Origin: Oscillospiraceae bacterium
Lineage (GTDB): Bacteria; Bacillota; Clostridia; Oscillospirales; Ruminococcaceae
Direction: 5' to 3'
Assembly (NCBI GenBank): GCA_028694405.1
Contig: JAQUTM010000028.1
Coordinates: 1-17,990, forward strand
Length of the DNA: 17,990 nt
This document shows positions 6,529 through 13,690 of the stretch, piece after piece (the stretch's first letter is position 1; each line of letters begins with the position of its first letter). The notes beneath the pieces are model-generated. The model saw nothing but the letters and a program-made list of their open reading frames with translations, did not search any database and was not told the DNA's origin. The position numbers and the translations under genes are program-made.

Positions 6529-7701
6529 ATGAACAAACGTGTGTTTTTAATTGTTTTAGATAGCTTTGGCATAGGAGATATGCCCGATGCACATAAATTT
6601 GGAGATGAGGGAAGCAACACATTAGCAGCTATAGCCAAATCTTCTAAATTTAATATACCCACCTTGCAGCAAATGGGTATGTTTAATATTGACAAAGTTA
6701 CCTGTGGACAAAAAACAGAGAGCCCTACAGCGTGCTATGCTCGTTTGCAGGAGGCGTCTAACGGTAAAGATACAACTATTGGCCACTGGGAAATTGCCGG
6801 AGTAGAAAGTGCAAATGCTTTGCCGGTATACCCAAACGGGTTTCCAAAAGAGGTTATTGAAGCATTTGAGAGCAAAACAGGACGCAAAGTAATTTGTAAT
6901 AAGCCTTATTCCGGCACCGAAGTATTGGAAGATTATGGCGAAGAACACCTTAAAACAGGTGCTCTTATTGTTTACACTTCTGCGGACAGTGTTTTTCAAA
7001 TTGCAGCTAACGAGAGCATTGTGCCTGTTGCAACACTTTATGAATACTGCCAAATTGCGCGTGATATGTTAGTAGGCAAACACGGTGTAGGTCGTGTAAT
7101 TGCGCGTCCCTTTATAGGAGATAAAAAAGGGAACTTTAAACGAACCACGAACCGCCATGATTATTCTTTAAAGCCCCCTGCAAAAACCTTACTGGACTAT
7201 TTAAAAGCAGCCGGTAAAGATGTGATTGGCGTAGGCAAAATTTATGATATTTTTGACGGGGAAGGCATTACAGAAAAAATTAAAACAACAGGTAACCATC
7301 ATGGCATGGAAGTTACAAAAGAACTTGCTCAGCGCAGCTTTGAAGGCTTGGCTTTTGTAAATTTAGTGGATTTTGATATGGTGTACGGCCATAGAAATGA
7401 TGTGGACGGATATGCAAATGCCGCAACAGAATTTGACGTACAGCTAAAAGAATTATTACCTTTGTTACAGCCTAAAGATATGCTTATTATTACCGCAGAC
7501 CATGGCTGCGACCCCGCAACTCCTTCTACAGACCATTCTCGTGAGTGCGTGCCCTTATTGATTTACGGTGACAACTTTAAAAAGGGCGTCAACTTGGGTA
7601 CACGCTGTTCATTTGCAAACATTGCGGCAACTGTTGCCGATTACTTGCAGGTTAAGGCAGAAATTTGCGGCACCAGTTTATTACCCGAAATTTTAAAATA
7701 G
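6529..7701 (+). CDS. deoB: Phosphopentomutase DeoB
   Basis: A 390-residue phosphopentomutase, which interconverts (deoxy)ribose 1-phosphate and 5-phosphate and links nucleoside breakdown to the pentose phosphate pathway. It is an alkaline-phosphatase-superfamily metalloenzyme in the cytoplasm. Metal and active-site motifs are present: VLDSFGIG (Asp11), the phosphoacceptor Thr82 in GKDTTIGHWEIAG (matching the KDT threonine of the Bacillus enzyme), NKPYSGTE, YTSADSVFQIAA, NRHDY, VDFDMVYGHRND (His288), TADHG (Asp324, His325) and TDHSRE (His336). Length is typical. GAGGT lies 6 bases ahead of the ATG. It has its own promoter and terminator, so it is monocistronic; no nucleoside phosphorylase gene is adjacent, which is unusual for a deo-type gene. 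Confidence 0.97.
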   Translation: MNKRVFLIVLDSFGIGDMPDAHKFGDEGSNTLAAIAKSSKFNIPTLQQMGMFNIDKVTCGQKTESPTACYARLQEASNGKDTTIGHWEIAGVESANALPVYPNGFPKEVIEAFESKTGRKVICNKPYSGTEVLEDYGEEHLKTGALIVYTSADSVFQIAANESIVPVATLYEYCQIARDMLVGKHGVGRVIARPFIGDKKGNFKRTTNRHDYSLKPPAKTLLDYLKAAGKDVIGVGKIYDIFDGEGITEKIKTTGNHHGMEVTKELAQRSFEGLAFVNLVDFDMVYGHRNDVDGYANAATEFDVQLKELLPLLQPKDMLIITADHGCDPATPSTDHSRECVPLLIYGDNFKKGVNLGTRCSFANIAATVADYLQVKAEICGTSLLPEILK

Positions 7702-7706
7702 CAGGT

Positions 7707-7740
7707 AAAAATCCCCGGTGGATGTGCCGGGGATTTTTTT
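7707..7740 (+). terminator. deoB terminator
   Basis: AAATCCCCGG and CCGGGGATTT form a perfect 10-bp stem with an 8-base loop and a run of T, starting a few bases after the deoB TAG. Confidence 0.93.
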
Positions 7741-7758
7741 GTAAAAAATGAAGGGTAC

Positions 7759-7774
7759 ACGTTTTTTAAAACGT
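7759..7774. repeat. Perfect 16-bp palindrome upstream of the ydcF-like gene
   Basis: ACGTTTTTTAAAACGT reads the same on both strands apart from a 2-base centre. The centre is too short for a good RNA hairpin, so if functional it would be a dimeric protein site. It lies about 35 bases before the chosen start of the next gene. It may be chance in AT-rich DNA. Confidence 0.3.
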
Positions 7775-7807
7775 TTATATTGTTGTATGCGTAAATTGGG
7801 AGAAAAT

Positions 7808-8563
7808 ATGATACTGGTATTTTTATGGATATTAGAGGTTGCACTTGTAATAAACTGTATTGTACTGCTGCTGCGCAGTAATTTTAATAATTTGGGTCCG
7901 TTTTTGGTAATGGGATTAACCGTAGTTTTGCTCGTTTATTTAATTTGGCACCAACAAATTGACACATGGTGCAGTGCGGGCTTTTTAAAAGCAGTAAAAG
8001 TACTTGTTTTAAGCGGGTTAACCTTTTACGCCGGATTAGTTGGGTTTGTAGCTATAAGCGGATATGCTCAAACGGTTAGCTATCAAGAATCTGCTTTAAT
8101 TGTGTTAGGGGCAGGATTGCGCGGTGAAACGGTAAGCGATACGTTAAAACGCCGATTAGATAAGGCTTTTGAATATTACCAAAAAAACCCGCAAGTAAAA
8201 ATTGTTGTAACCGGCGGGAAAGGCCCGGGTGAAAGCATTGCCGAAGCCCTTGCAATGGAACGATATTTGCTGCAAAAAGGCGTACCTTTAGCTAATTTAA
8301 TAAAAGAGGATAAAAGTACATCTACAGAAGAAAACTTTGTTTTTGCGGCAAAACTGCTTGCAGAGCAGGGCGTTGACGTACAAAAGGAAGAAATTGCTTT
8401 TGTTACAAATGCTTTTCATTGCTATCGGGCAAAAAAAGAGGCAGAACGTGTTGGTTATACCAAATTAAACAGTATGGCTGCATCCATAAACGTAGCGGTA
8501 GTGGCAAGCTGCTATATGCGTGAAGCATTGGCGGTTCTCTATTTATGGGTATTTAAACATTAA
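7808..8563 (+). CDS. YdcF/DUF218-family membrane protein
   Basis: A 251-residue protein with three predicted membrane helices (about 1-23, 30-48 and 62-85) followed by a DUF218 domain of the YdcF/SanA/ElyC type. Family motifs are IVLGAGLRGETVSDTLKRRL (98-117), VVTGGKGPGESIAEA (133-147), STSTEENF (170-177) and VTNAFHCYRAKKEA (199-212). ElyC and SanA affect envelope integrity in enterobacteria, but the biochemical activity is not settled. The ORF extends to an ATG at 7748, but that one falls against the deoB terminator without a ribosome site, while the ATG at 7808 has GGGAG 5 bases upstream and starts directly in the first helix; I use it. It precedes the ABC transporter genes by 25 bases on the same strand and is probably co-transcribed with them. 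Confidence 0.85.
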   Translation: MILVFLWILEVALVINCIVLLLRSNFNNLGPFLVMGLTVVLLVYLIWHQQIDTWCSAGFLKAVKVLVLSGLTFYAGLVGFVAISGYAQTVSYQESALIVLGAGLRGETVSDTLKRRLDKAFEYYQKNPQVKIVVTGGKGPGESIAEALAMERYLLQKGVPLANLIKEDKSTSTEENFVFAAKLLAEQGVDVQKEEIAFVTNAFHCYRAKKEAERVGYTKLNSMAASINVAVVASCYMREALAVLYLWVFKH

Positions 8564-8588
8564 AAAAATAAAGGCGGTGAAGCATTAA

Positions 8589-9341
8589 GTGCCTCCAATC
8601 ATACGGGTAGAAAATCTGAAAAAGATTTACAGAATAGGCAACGAAAAAGTAAAAGCACTAAATGGCATCAATTTGGAAATTGAACGTGGCGAATTTGTCT
8701 GCATTGTAGGCGCATCCGGCAGCGGTAAATCTACTTTATTAAACCAACTGGCCGGGCTTGAAAAACCCAGTAAAGGAAATGTGTATATAGGTAAAAGCAA
8801 CATTTCTCAAATGACAGAGAAACAGCTTGCGCTTTTTAGACAGAAGTATCTGGGGTTTATTTTTCAAAGCTATAATTTGCTGCCTGCACTTACAGCAGCC
8901 GAAAACGTGGCACTGCCGCTTATGTTTAAGGGAATAAACAAAAAAACAAGGCTTGCGGCGGCAAAAGTACAGCTTGAAAAAATAGGGCTTGGAGAAAGGC
9001 TTGGGCACAAGCCTACAGAAATGTCGGGTGGACAGCAACAGCGTGTTGGCATTGCCCGTGCATTTGTGGCAAAACCCAAAGTTATATTTGCTGATGAGCC
9101 TACAGGCAACTTGGACAGTAAGACAACCGACCAAGTGCTGCAAATGATGATGCAATTAGCGCGAGAAGAAAATATAACATTTGTTATGGTTACACATGAG
9201 CGAGATTTAGCGGCTTACGCCGATAGAATTATTACCATTAAAGATGGGCAGGTTTTAAGCGATGTAAAAACTCAAAACCACCCTACTGCACAAAGAGAAC
9301 AGGATAACACCATACATACAGAGGAGAAAAAAGAACAATGA
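8589..9341 (+). CDS. ABC transporter ATPase, MacB/LolD type
   Basis: A 250-residue ATP-binding subunit of the MacB/LolD/FtsE class, which drives mechanotransmission-type permeases rather than ordinary substrate channels. It has Walker A GASGSGKST (41-49), Q-loop Gln93 in FIFQSYNLLP, signature MSGGQQQR (145-152), Walker B VIFADEPTGNLD (165-176, catalytic Glu170) and the switch His203. SYNLLPALTAAENVALPL is typical of this class. After about residue 224 a hydrophilic tail rich in Gln, Glu and Lys (to 250) exceeds the common fold. The start is GTG, supported by AAGGCGGTGA 8 bases upstream. Its stop overlaps the next gene's start as ATGA, so coupling is likely. It should pair with the permease two genes downstream. 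Confidence 0.94.
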   Translation: MPPIIRVENLKKIYRIGNEKVKALNGINLEIERGEFVCIVGASGSGKSTLLNQLAGLEKPSKGNVYIGKSNISQMTEKQLALFRQKYLGFIFQSYNLLPALTAAENVALPLMFKGINKKTRLAAAKVQLEKIGLGERLGHKPTEMSGGQQQRVGIARAFVAKPKVIFADEPTGNLDSKTTDQVLQMMMQLAREENITFVMVTHERDLAAYADRIITIKDGQVLSDVKTQNHPTAQREQDNTIHTEEKKEQ

Positions 9342-11116
9342 AAACACACCAAATCAAAAAGATAAAATGGATAAGCGCCATATTGTGCTTGGCTCTTTTT
9401 TTTAGTGCATTAGGGGCGATACCCGTGGGCGCTGTCGTAAACACCCCTGTAGTAGATGGTTGGACGGTAAGTACCTCCGACGGAACAAACACTCCTGTAT
9501 TTAAAATTGAAAAAGGGAATAAAGTAAATATAGAAGTACAAGTAACAGATACTGCGGTGCCCAGTGAAACAGTTCAAGTAGAAGTTGTGTTGTTGCCTTG
9601 CAATTTTTCTGTTGGTTTGATTTCTCCGATAACATCATTTACGCCTCCTAATCCTGCCACAAAGACCTTTACGATTAAATTAGACAATGCACTTTATGAC
9701 GGTCAAGATAATAATATTAAGTTGCGGTTGATTTATAAAAAAAGTGATTCAACAATTTTAGGGCAGGCGGTAATCTCTTTAAATATTGACGAATGTGTAA
9801 AATATGTAGCACCGGTAAGCACGCCTCCTATAAGTTCTAGTGCGCCTGTAGAGGAAAAAAGTACAAACGGATTGATATTAAATGCCTACGCTGTTTTAGA
9901 CGGTAACGGAAATGCTGTCTCCAGTATTACGGCGGGGCAGACTTTTACCATTGCTGTTGCCATGCTGGATAACCGTATTGATGACAGTGCAGTATCGGAT
10001 ATAGGCAAACAGATTACAGTAACACCTTATTCCTCTTCTTTTAGCACACCGCTTTCTATTACCATTGACAGAAAAACTCCTGTAGATGGCAAATTAGCTT
10101 ATACGGTGTTATTCCGCGGCGTTACATACGGCTCCGGAGAGCCGAAATTTTATTTTGATATCAGTTACTCCCAAATAGATGGTAACGGCATGTTGTATCC
10201 CATGGATATTCCTCTGGCACAGCAAACTTTAAATGTAGGCCAGGCTTTGGGGGATACTTCCAGCAAAGTTATTATTCCCAAAAGCATAACTACGGGAGAG
10301 ACAGTTATTTCGGCCGGCAGCAAATTTAATGTTACCGCTACAGCGTTTAATGGCAGCACAAGCACTGCTATTCCAAATATTTCGGTTGCATTGGGAGCAC
10401 TGCCGGAAGGTATACTGGTTTCCGGCGGCAGCTCAAGCCAATTTATAGGCAATGTGGGCCCGGGCGGCAATATTACGGCTAATTTTGAACTACAAGCACA
10501 GGCAACATTAAAAGCCGGTTCTTATAAAATTACAGTTAATTATACCAGTACCGATACAGACATAACGGCAACCCAAGACATCATGGTTACCATTACGCAG
10601 CCCGAACGTTTTGAAATATCTGACGTTAGCGTGCCCGATATGGTTTATGTTGGCATGGAGGAAACCCTAGAAGTAACCCTGTTAAACCAAGGTAAGGGAA
10701 GCATTTACAATGTTTCCGGTCAAATTTCCGGCGATAATTTATTGAATCCCGGTCAAAAGCAATACACAGGTAATGTAGAAGCCGGTACAGAGGACAGCAT
10801 TTCCTTCAGTTTAGGAGCACTAAGCGCAGGCAGCATAAATGGTACTGTTACCATTACTTACGAAAATGACAGCGGCGAAATAAAAACGTTGACAAAAGAT
10901 TTTTCTTGCATGGCTGAAGAGCAAGCAATCATGGAGCCGGATTCTGGAATTTACGATCCAACCTTGGGTCCTGTAGAAGAAAACAATGGCATGCCTGTTT
11001 GGGCGTGGATATTGATTGTTGTAGTAATTGCAGCAGGGGCAGCGGGTGCTTTCTGGTTTATGAAAAAGAAAAAAGCAAAGGCTGTACAACTGGAGGACGA
11101 CGATGAAGACATTTGA
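9338..11116 (+). CDS. Secreted, C-terminally anchored multi-domain protein of the ABC cluster
   Basis: A 592-residue protein with a signal peptide (basic start, hydrophobic 11-29, likely cleavage near VGA at 30-32), a long extracellular part, one C-terminal membrane helix (about 553-576) and a short cytoplasmic tail KKKKAKAVQLEDDDEDI. The outside part looks like a string of Ig-like beta-sandwich domains: one before a Pro/Ser-rich linker (about 158-176) and further ones after it. The last (about 421-530) has the pattern of CARDB/COG1361 S-layer-like domains, with VGMEETLEVTLLNQGKGSI. The position between the ATPase and permease genes, with 4- and 14-base overlaps, says it is part of the transporter. 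It could take the place of the MacA-type adaptor or hold a substrate. No catalytic motif is visible. The family role is unknown to me. Confidence 0.8.
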   Translation: MKTHQIKKIKWISAILCLALFFSALGAIPVGAVVNTPVVDGWTVSTSDGTNTPVFKIEKGNKVNIEVQVTDTAVPSETVQVEVVLLPCNFSVGLISPITSFTPPNPATKTFTIKLDNALYDGQDNNIKLRLIYKKSDSTILGQAVISLNIDECVKYVAPVSTPPISSSAPVEEKSTNGLILNAYAVLDGNGNAVSSITAGQTFTIAVAMLDNRIDDSAVSDIGKQITVTPYSSSFSTPLSITIDRKTPVDGKLAYTVLFRGVTYGSGEPKFYFDISYSQIDGNGMLYPMDIPLAQQTLNVGQALGDTSSKVIIPKSITTGETVISAGSKFNVTATAFNGSTSTAIPNISVALGALPEGILVSGGSSSQFIGNVGPGGNITANFELQAQATLKAGSYKITVNYTSTDTDITATQDIMVTITQPERFEISDVSVPDMVYVGMEETLEVTLLNQGKGSIYNVSGQISGDNLLNPGQKQYTGNVEAGTEDSISFSLGALSAGSINGTVTITYENDSGEIKTLTKDFSCMAEEQAIMEPDSGIYDPTLGPVEENNGMPVWAWILIVVVIAAGAAGAFWFMKKKKAKAVQLEDDDEDI

Positions 11117-12485
11117 CCTGATGCGGCTATGCTTAGATAACTTAAGCCGCCGTAAGGGCCGTACCATATTAACGGTAATAGGCGTTGTTGTAGGTACTTG
11201 TTTTATTGTACTTATGATAAGTCTGGGTGTTGCAATGGATATATCTCAGCAGCAAATGCTGGAGAGCATGGGAGACTTGTCTACTATTCGAGTTTACAAC
11301 TATAGCAACACTGACGCTGTTCCCAAACTAAATGATGAGATGATTGCTAAAATTAAGGCTATTCCTCATGTTACGGTTTCCAGCCCTGTGTACCAGCCGC
11401 AAAATTTGCAGGCAATGTTAGTAGGCGGTAAAAAAGACCGTTATCAGATGTATCTGGGTGGGTGGGGTATTACCGCTATGTATCCGGAAGCTTTAGATGC
11501 TATGGGGTTGACATTACAATCAGGTGAATTTTTAACGGCAGAAGAAAAGAATGCAAAAACGATAAAGGTAATGTTTGGCCAAAACGCAGCGTATCAGTTT
11601 AGTGATTCTCGCAGTAAACGTAACAATTATCGAGACCCTTATCCAGACCAATACGGAAATATATTGGATCCGTTTTTAGACGTATATAAGGATAAAATTC
11701 AATTAAAAACGCAAAAAAACGGTGATAATGATAAACAGCTGGTATACGATTTAGAAATTACCGGAGTGTTTGTAGAGGATTGGGCAAAGGCAGATTTTAC
11801 AGGTTATGGCGTGTTTATGGATATTAGCACCGCAAAACGCTTAGAGAGCGAATATATGAAAGCGGCCGGCATTAAGCAAACAGAAACCGAAAAAAACAAA
11901 GGCTATACGCAGGCGTACGTTAAAGTAGACAGTATTGATAAAGTTACAGAAGTAGAGCAACAAATTAAAGATTTAGGATATGAAACCAGTTCTATGGAAT
12001 CTTGGCGTGAAAGTATGCAAGAATCTGCCAAAACCGTACAGATTATTTTAGGCACCATTGGTGCGGTTGCCCTGCTGGTAGCTGCTATCAACATTATAAA
12101 TACCATGACAATGGCGATATATGAACGAACCAAAGAAATTGGTGTAATGAAAGTGTTGGGCTGTGAGCTTGGCCAAATTAGAAAAATGTTTTTAATAGAG
12201 GCAGGAGTTATCGGCTTTATAGGCGGCTTTTTAGGGGTAGGATTCAGCTATTTTACAAGTTGGCTTATCAATGCTTTTGGGCCTATGCTTATGGGTTCTT
12301 CGGAGGGCGGTATGTTAGGCAGTGTTATGGGTGGTTTAGGTCAAGGTGGTACTATCTCTGTAATACCGCCGTGGCTTGCAATATTAGGTTTAACCTTTGC
12401 TACTTTGGTAGGTGTTTTGTCGGGTATAATGCCCGCAAACCGCGCTATGCGCATTTCTGCTTTAGAGGCAATTCGTCAACAATAA
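11103..12485 (+). CDS. MacB-type ABC permease (FtsX domain)
   Basis: A 460-residue permease of the MacB/FtsX superfamily. Layout: cytoplasmic start with the LSRRKGRTILTVIGVVVG motif, membrane helix 1 (about 21-45), an extracellular MacB periplasmic-core-like region (about 46-310), then three helices (about 314-342, 362-388 and 422-445). The conserved coupling segment YERTKEIGVMKVLGC lies between helices 2 and 3, and the protein ends in AMRISALEAIRQQ. A Gly/Met-rich loop (GSSEGGMLGSVMGGLGQGG) joins helices 3 and 4. The start overlaps the previous gene by 14 bases and has GGAGG 6 bases upstream. With the ATPase it should form a dimeric mechanotransmission transporter; the substrate is unknown. 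Confidence 0.92.
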   Translation: MKTFDLMRLCLDNLSRRKGRTILTVIGVVVGTCFIVLMISLGVAMDISQQQMLESMGDLSTIRVYNYSNTDAVPKLNDEMIAKIKAIPHVTVSSPVYQPQNLQAMLVGGKKDRYQMYLGGWGITAMYPEALDAMGLTLQSGEFLTAEEKNAKTIKVMFGQNAAYQFSDSRSKRNNYRDPYPDQYGNILDPFLDVYKDKIQLKTQKNGDNDKQLVYDLEITGVFVEDWAKADFTGYGVFMDISTAKRLESEYMKAAGIKQTETEKNKGYTQAYVKVDSIDKVTEVEQQIKDLGYETSSMESWRESMQESAKTVQIILGTIGAVALLVAAINIINTMTMAIYERTKEIGVMKVLGCELGQIRKMFLIEAGVIGFIGGFLGVGFSYFTSWLINAFGPMLMGSSEGGMLGSVMGGLGQGGTISVIPPWLAILGLTFATLVGVLSGIMPANRAMRISALEAIRQQ

Positions 12486-12486
12486 C

Positions 12487-12530
12487 AAAAGTGGCATATA
12501 TCGCCTGTAAGCGGTATATGCCACTTTTTT
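12487..12530. terminator. Bidirectional terminator between convergent operons
   Basis: An 18-bp stem (AAAAGTGGCATATATCGC paired with GCGGTATATGCCACTTTT, one G-U pair) with loop CTGTAA. T tracts are present on both strands. It sits directly after the permease stop and 3 bases beyond the stop of the minus-strand ATPase gene, so it serves both. Confidence 0.9.
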
Positions 12531-12532
12531 AG

Positions 12533-13612
12533 TTATAAGGATTGAATTAGCCTTTGTGTTGCTTCATTTATTCCCGTTGTATCTAAAGCGGCAACATAAT
12601 AGGTTTCCAGTTTATCGTGGGCTGCTTTTGCTTCTGCCTGTAAAAGACTGGCTTGTGCAAATAATTCACGCGTTGCCTTTTTGTTAAACTGTAAACGTTT
12701 TTTGCGCAAATTTAAGCTGTCAAGATTACAAAAACGCGCCAAACAATGAATGTTTTTTTGCTTGGGTAGCTGTAAGGTATGGGTTGCGTTAGAAGTACAC
12801 CAAGCCTTGCCAAGTGCCGGCACAAAAATATGCTCTATTTTTTCGTAAGGAGCCATGGCGCAGTAACAGGTGATAATATCGTAGCCTTTTTCAAGTAAAG
12901 CTGTGCGTACGCTGCGCAAAATAATAGAACTTACGGCACCGTAATCATCATGCAATACCACTATGTCTTTTGCCAGTTTTTCAATGGTATCCTTATAAAA
13001 AAGCGGTCCTCTTAAAGTGATTGCAGATAAAAGCCGAATTTCTTCTTGGCCGCATTTATTTAAATTGGGCATTTTTTGCACCAGCGTTTTTGCATACTTT
13101 TCTGCTTTGGGTATGTTTACGCTCATAGCGGCGGTGCGCATGCTATCCATAATTAAACTGCCGGCAGCTGTAATGTAACGTACAGCACGCTCTTGCAAAA
13201 TTTTGCACTGGTTGAAATATCCTACTACTTCACTCTGGTGTGGACGCAAAATTTCGCTGCGCATATATTGAAAAAGCGGCAATACTTCCTCTACCGCTAC
13301 CGGGTATTGCGGTTCTAAGGTGTGCGGTGCAGTGGCATCTAAGATACAAAATTTTGCCTCTGAGCAAATTACGCCGTCTAAGCTATCCGGGTCACTGGAG
13401 CAGTGAATTAACTCTACCGTTTTTCCCTGTTCTGCAAAGGCGTCTGCAACTTTTTTCATTAACGTAGATTTTCCGCATCCGGGACCGGCTTTAATCAATA
13501 CGCTGCGCCACTCTCCCTGTTTTACAACTGTGGAAAAATAACCTGCAAATCCCATAGGAGAAACCGCTCCCAACAGAAAATCCAGTTTTTTCTCTTTATC
13601 CAAATAAAACAC
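12533..13612 (-). CDS. Two-lobed P-loop ATPase (PRK06851-like), second P-loop degenerate
   Basis: A 359-residue protein resembling the clostridial ATPase family labelled PRK06851 at NCBI (recalled, not searched); the function is not known to me. It shows an internal duplication. Lobe 1 has LLGAVSPMGF, then Walker A AGPGCGKST (42-50), LIHCSSDPDSLDGV (68-81) and ILDATAPHTLEP. Lobe 2 repeats the order with LLSAITLRG (194-202), HDDYGAVSS (221-229), CYCAMAPYEKIEHI (249-262) and CTSNATHTLQL. In lobe 2 the P-loop Lys and Thr are Ser228 and Ile230, so this site should not bind nucleotide normally. The C-terminus (about 303-335) is basic and helical. The start is GTG (13612-13610) inside a hairpin; a TTG three codons later is an alternative. 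It follows the DUF2207-like gene by 78 bases. Confidence 0.8.
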   Translation of the reverse strand: MFYLDKEKKLDFLLGAVSPMGFAGYFSTVVKQGEWRSVLIKAGPGCGKSTLMKKVADAFAEQGKTVELIHCSSDPDSLDGVICSEAKFCILDATAPHTLEPQYPVAVEEVLPLFQYMRSEILRPHQSEVVGYFNQCKILQERAVRYITAAGSLIMDSMRTAAMSVNIPKAEKYAKTLVQKMPNLNKCGQEEIRLLSAITLRGPLFYKDTIEKLAKDIVVLHDDYGAVSSIILRSVRTALLEKGYDIITCYCAMAPYEKIEHIFVPALGKAWCTSNATHTLQLPKQKNIHCLARFCNLDSLNLRKKRLQFNKKATRELFAQASLLQAEAKAAHDKLETYYVAALDTTGINEATQRLIQSL

Positions 13613-13656
13613 CCCATTCTGAATAACCTTTTATCCATGTTATTCAAAATAGGGCG
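13610..13656 (-). terminator. Long hairpin: terminator/attenuator overlapping the ATPase start
   Basis: On the minus strand CGCCCTATTTTGAATAAC pairs with GTTATTCAGAATGGGGTG over 18 bp, including three G-U pairs, with an 11-base loop and TTTTATTT directly after. It starts 34 bases after the DUF2207-like stop, so it fits a terminator for that unit. Its 3' arm also contains the GGGG and GTG that would be the ribosome site and start codon of the next gene. The G-U pairs would be A-C mismatches on the plus strand, so the structure is built for minus-strand RNA. Confidence 0.7.
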
Positions 13657-13690
13657 TTTTTGCTACTTGGCAGAAAAGCTGCAAAAAATT

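Noticed and set aside
6622..7053. 143-codon minus-strand ORF inside deoB
   Set aside because: Antisense to conserved DeoB motifs, Cys/Phe-rich low-quality translation, no ribosome site or promoter.
6529..7701. Loss of the DeoB phosphoacceptor threonine (Ile84 where Bacillus has Thr)
   Set aside because: Counting against the Bacillus cereus enzyme as I recall it, the catalytic residue is the Thr directly after KD, which is present here as Thr82.
7748..7807. Longer start for the YdcF-like protein
   Set aside because: The ATG at 7748 abuts the deoB terminator and has no ribosome site, and the extra 20 residues are not hydrophobic; the ATG at 7808 fits better.
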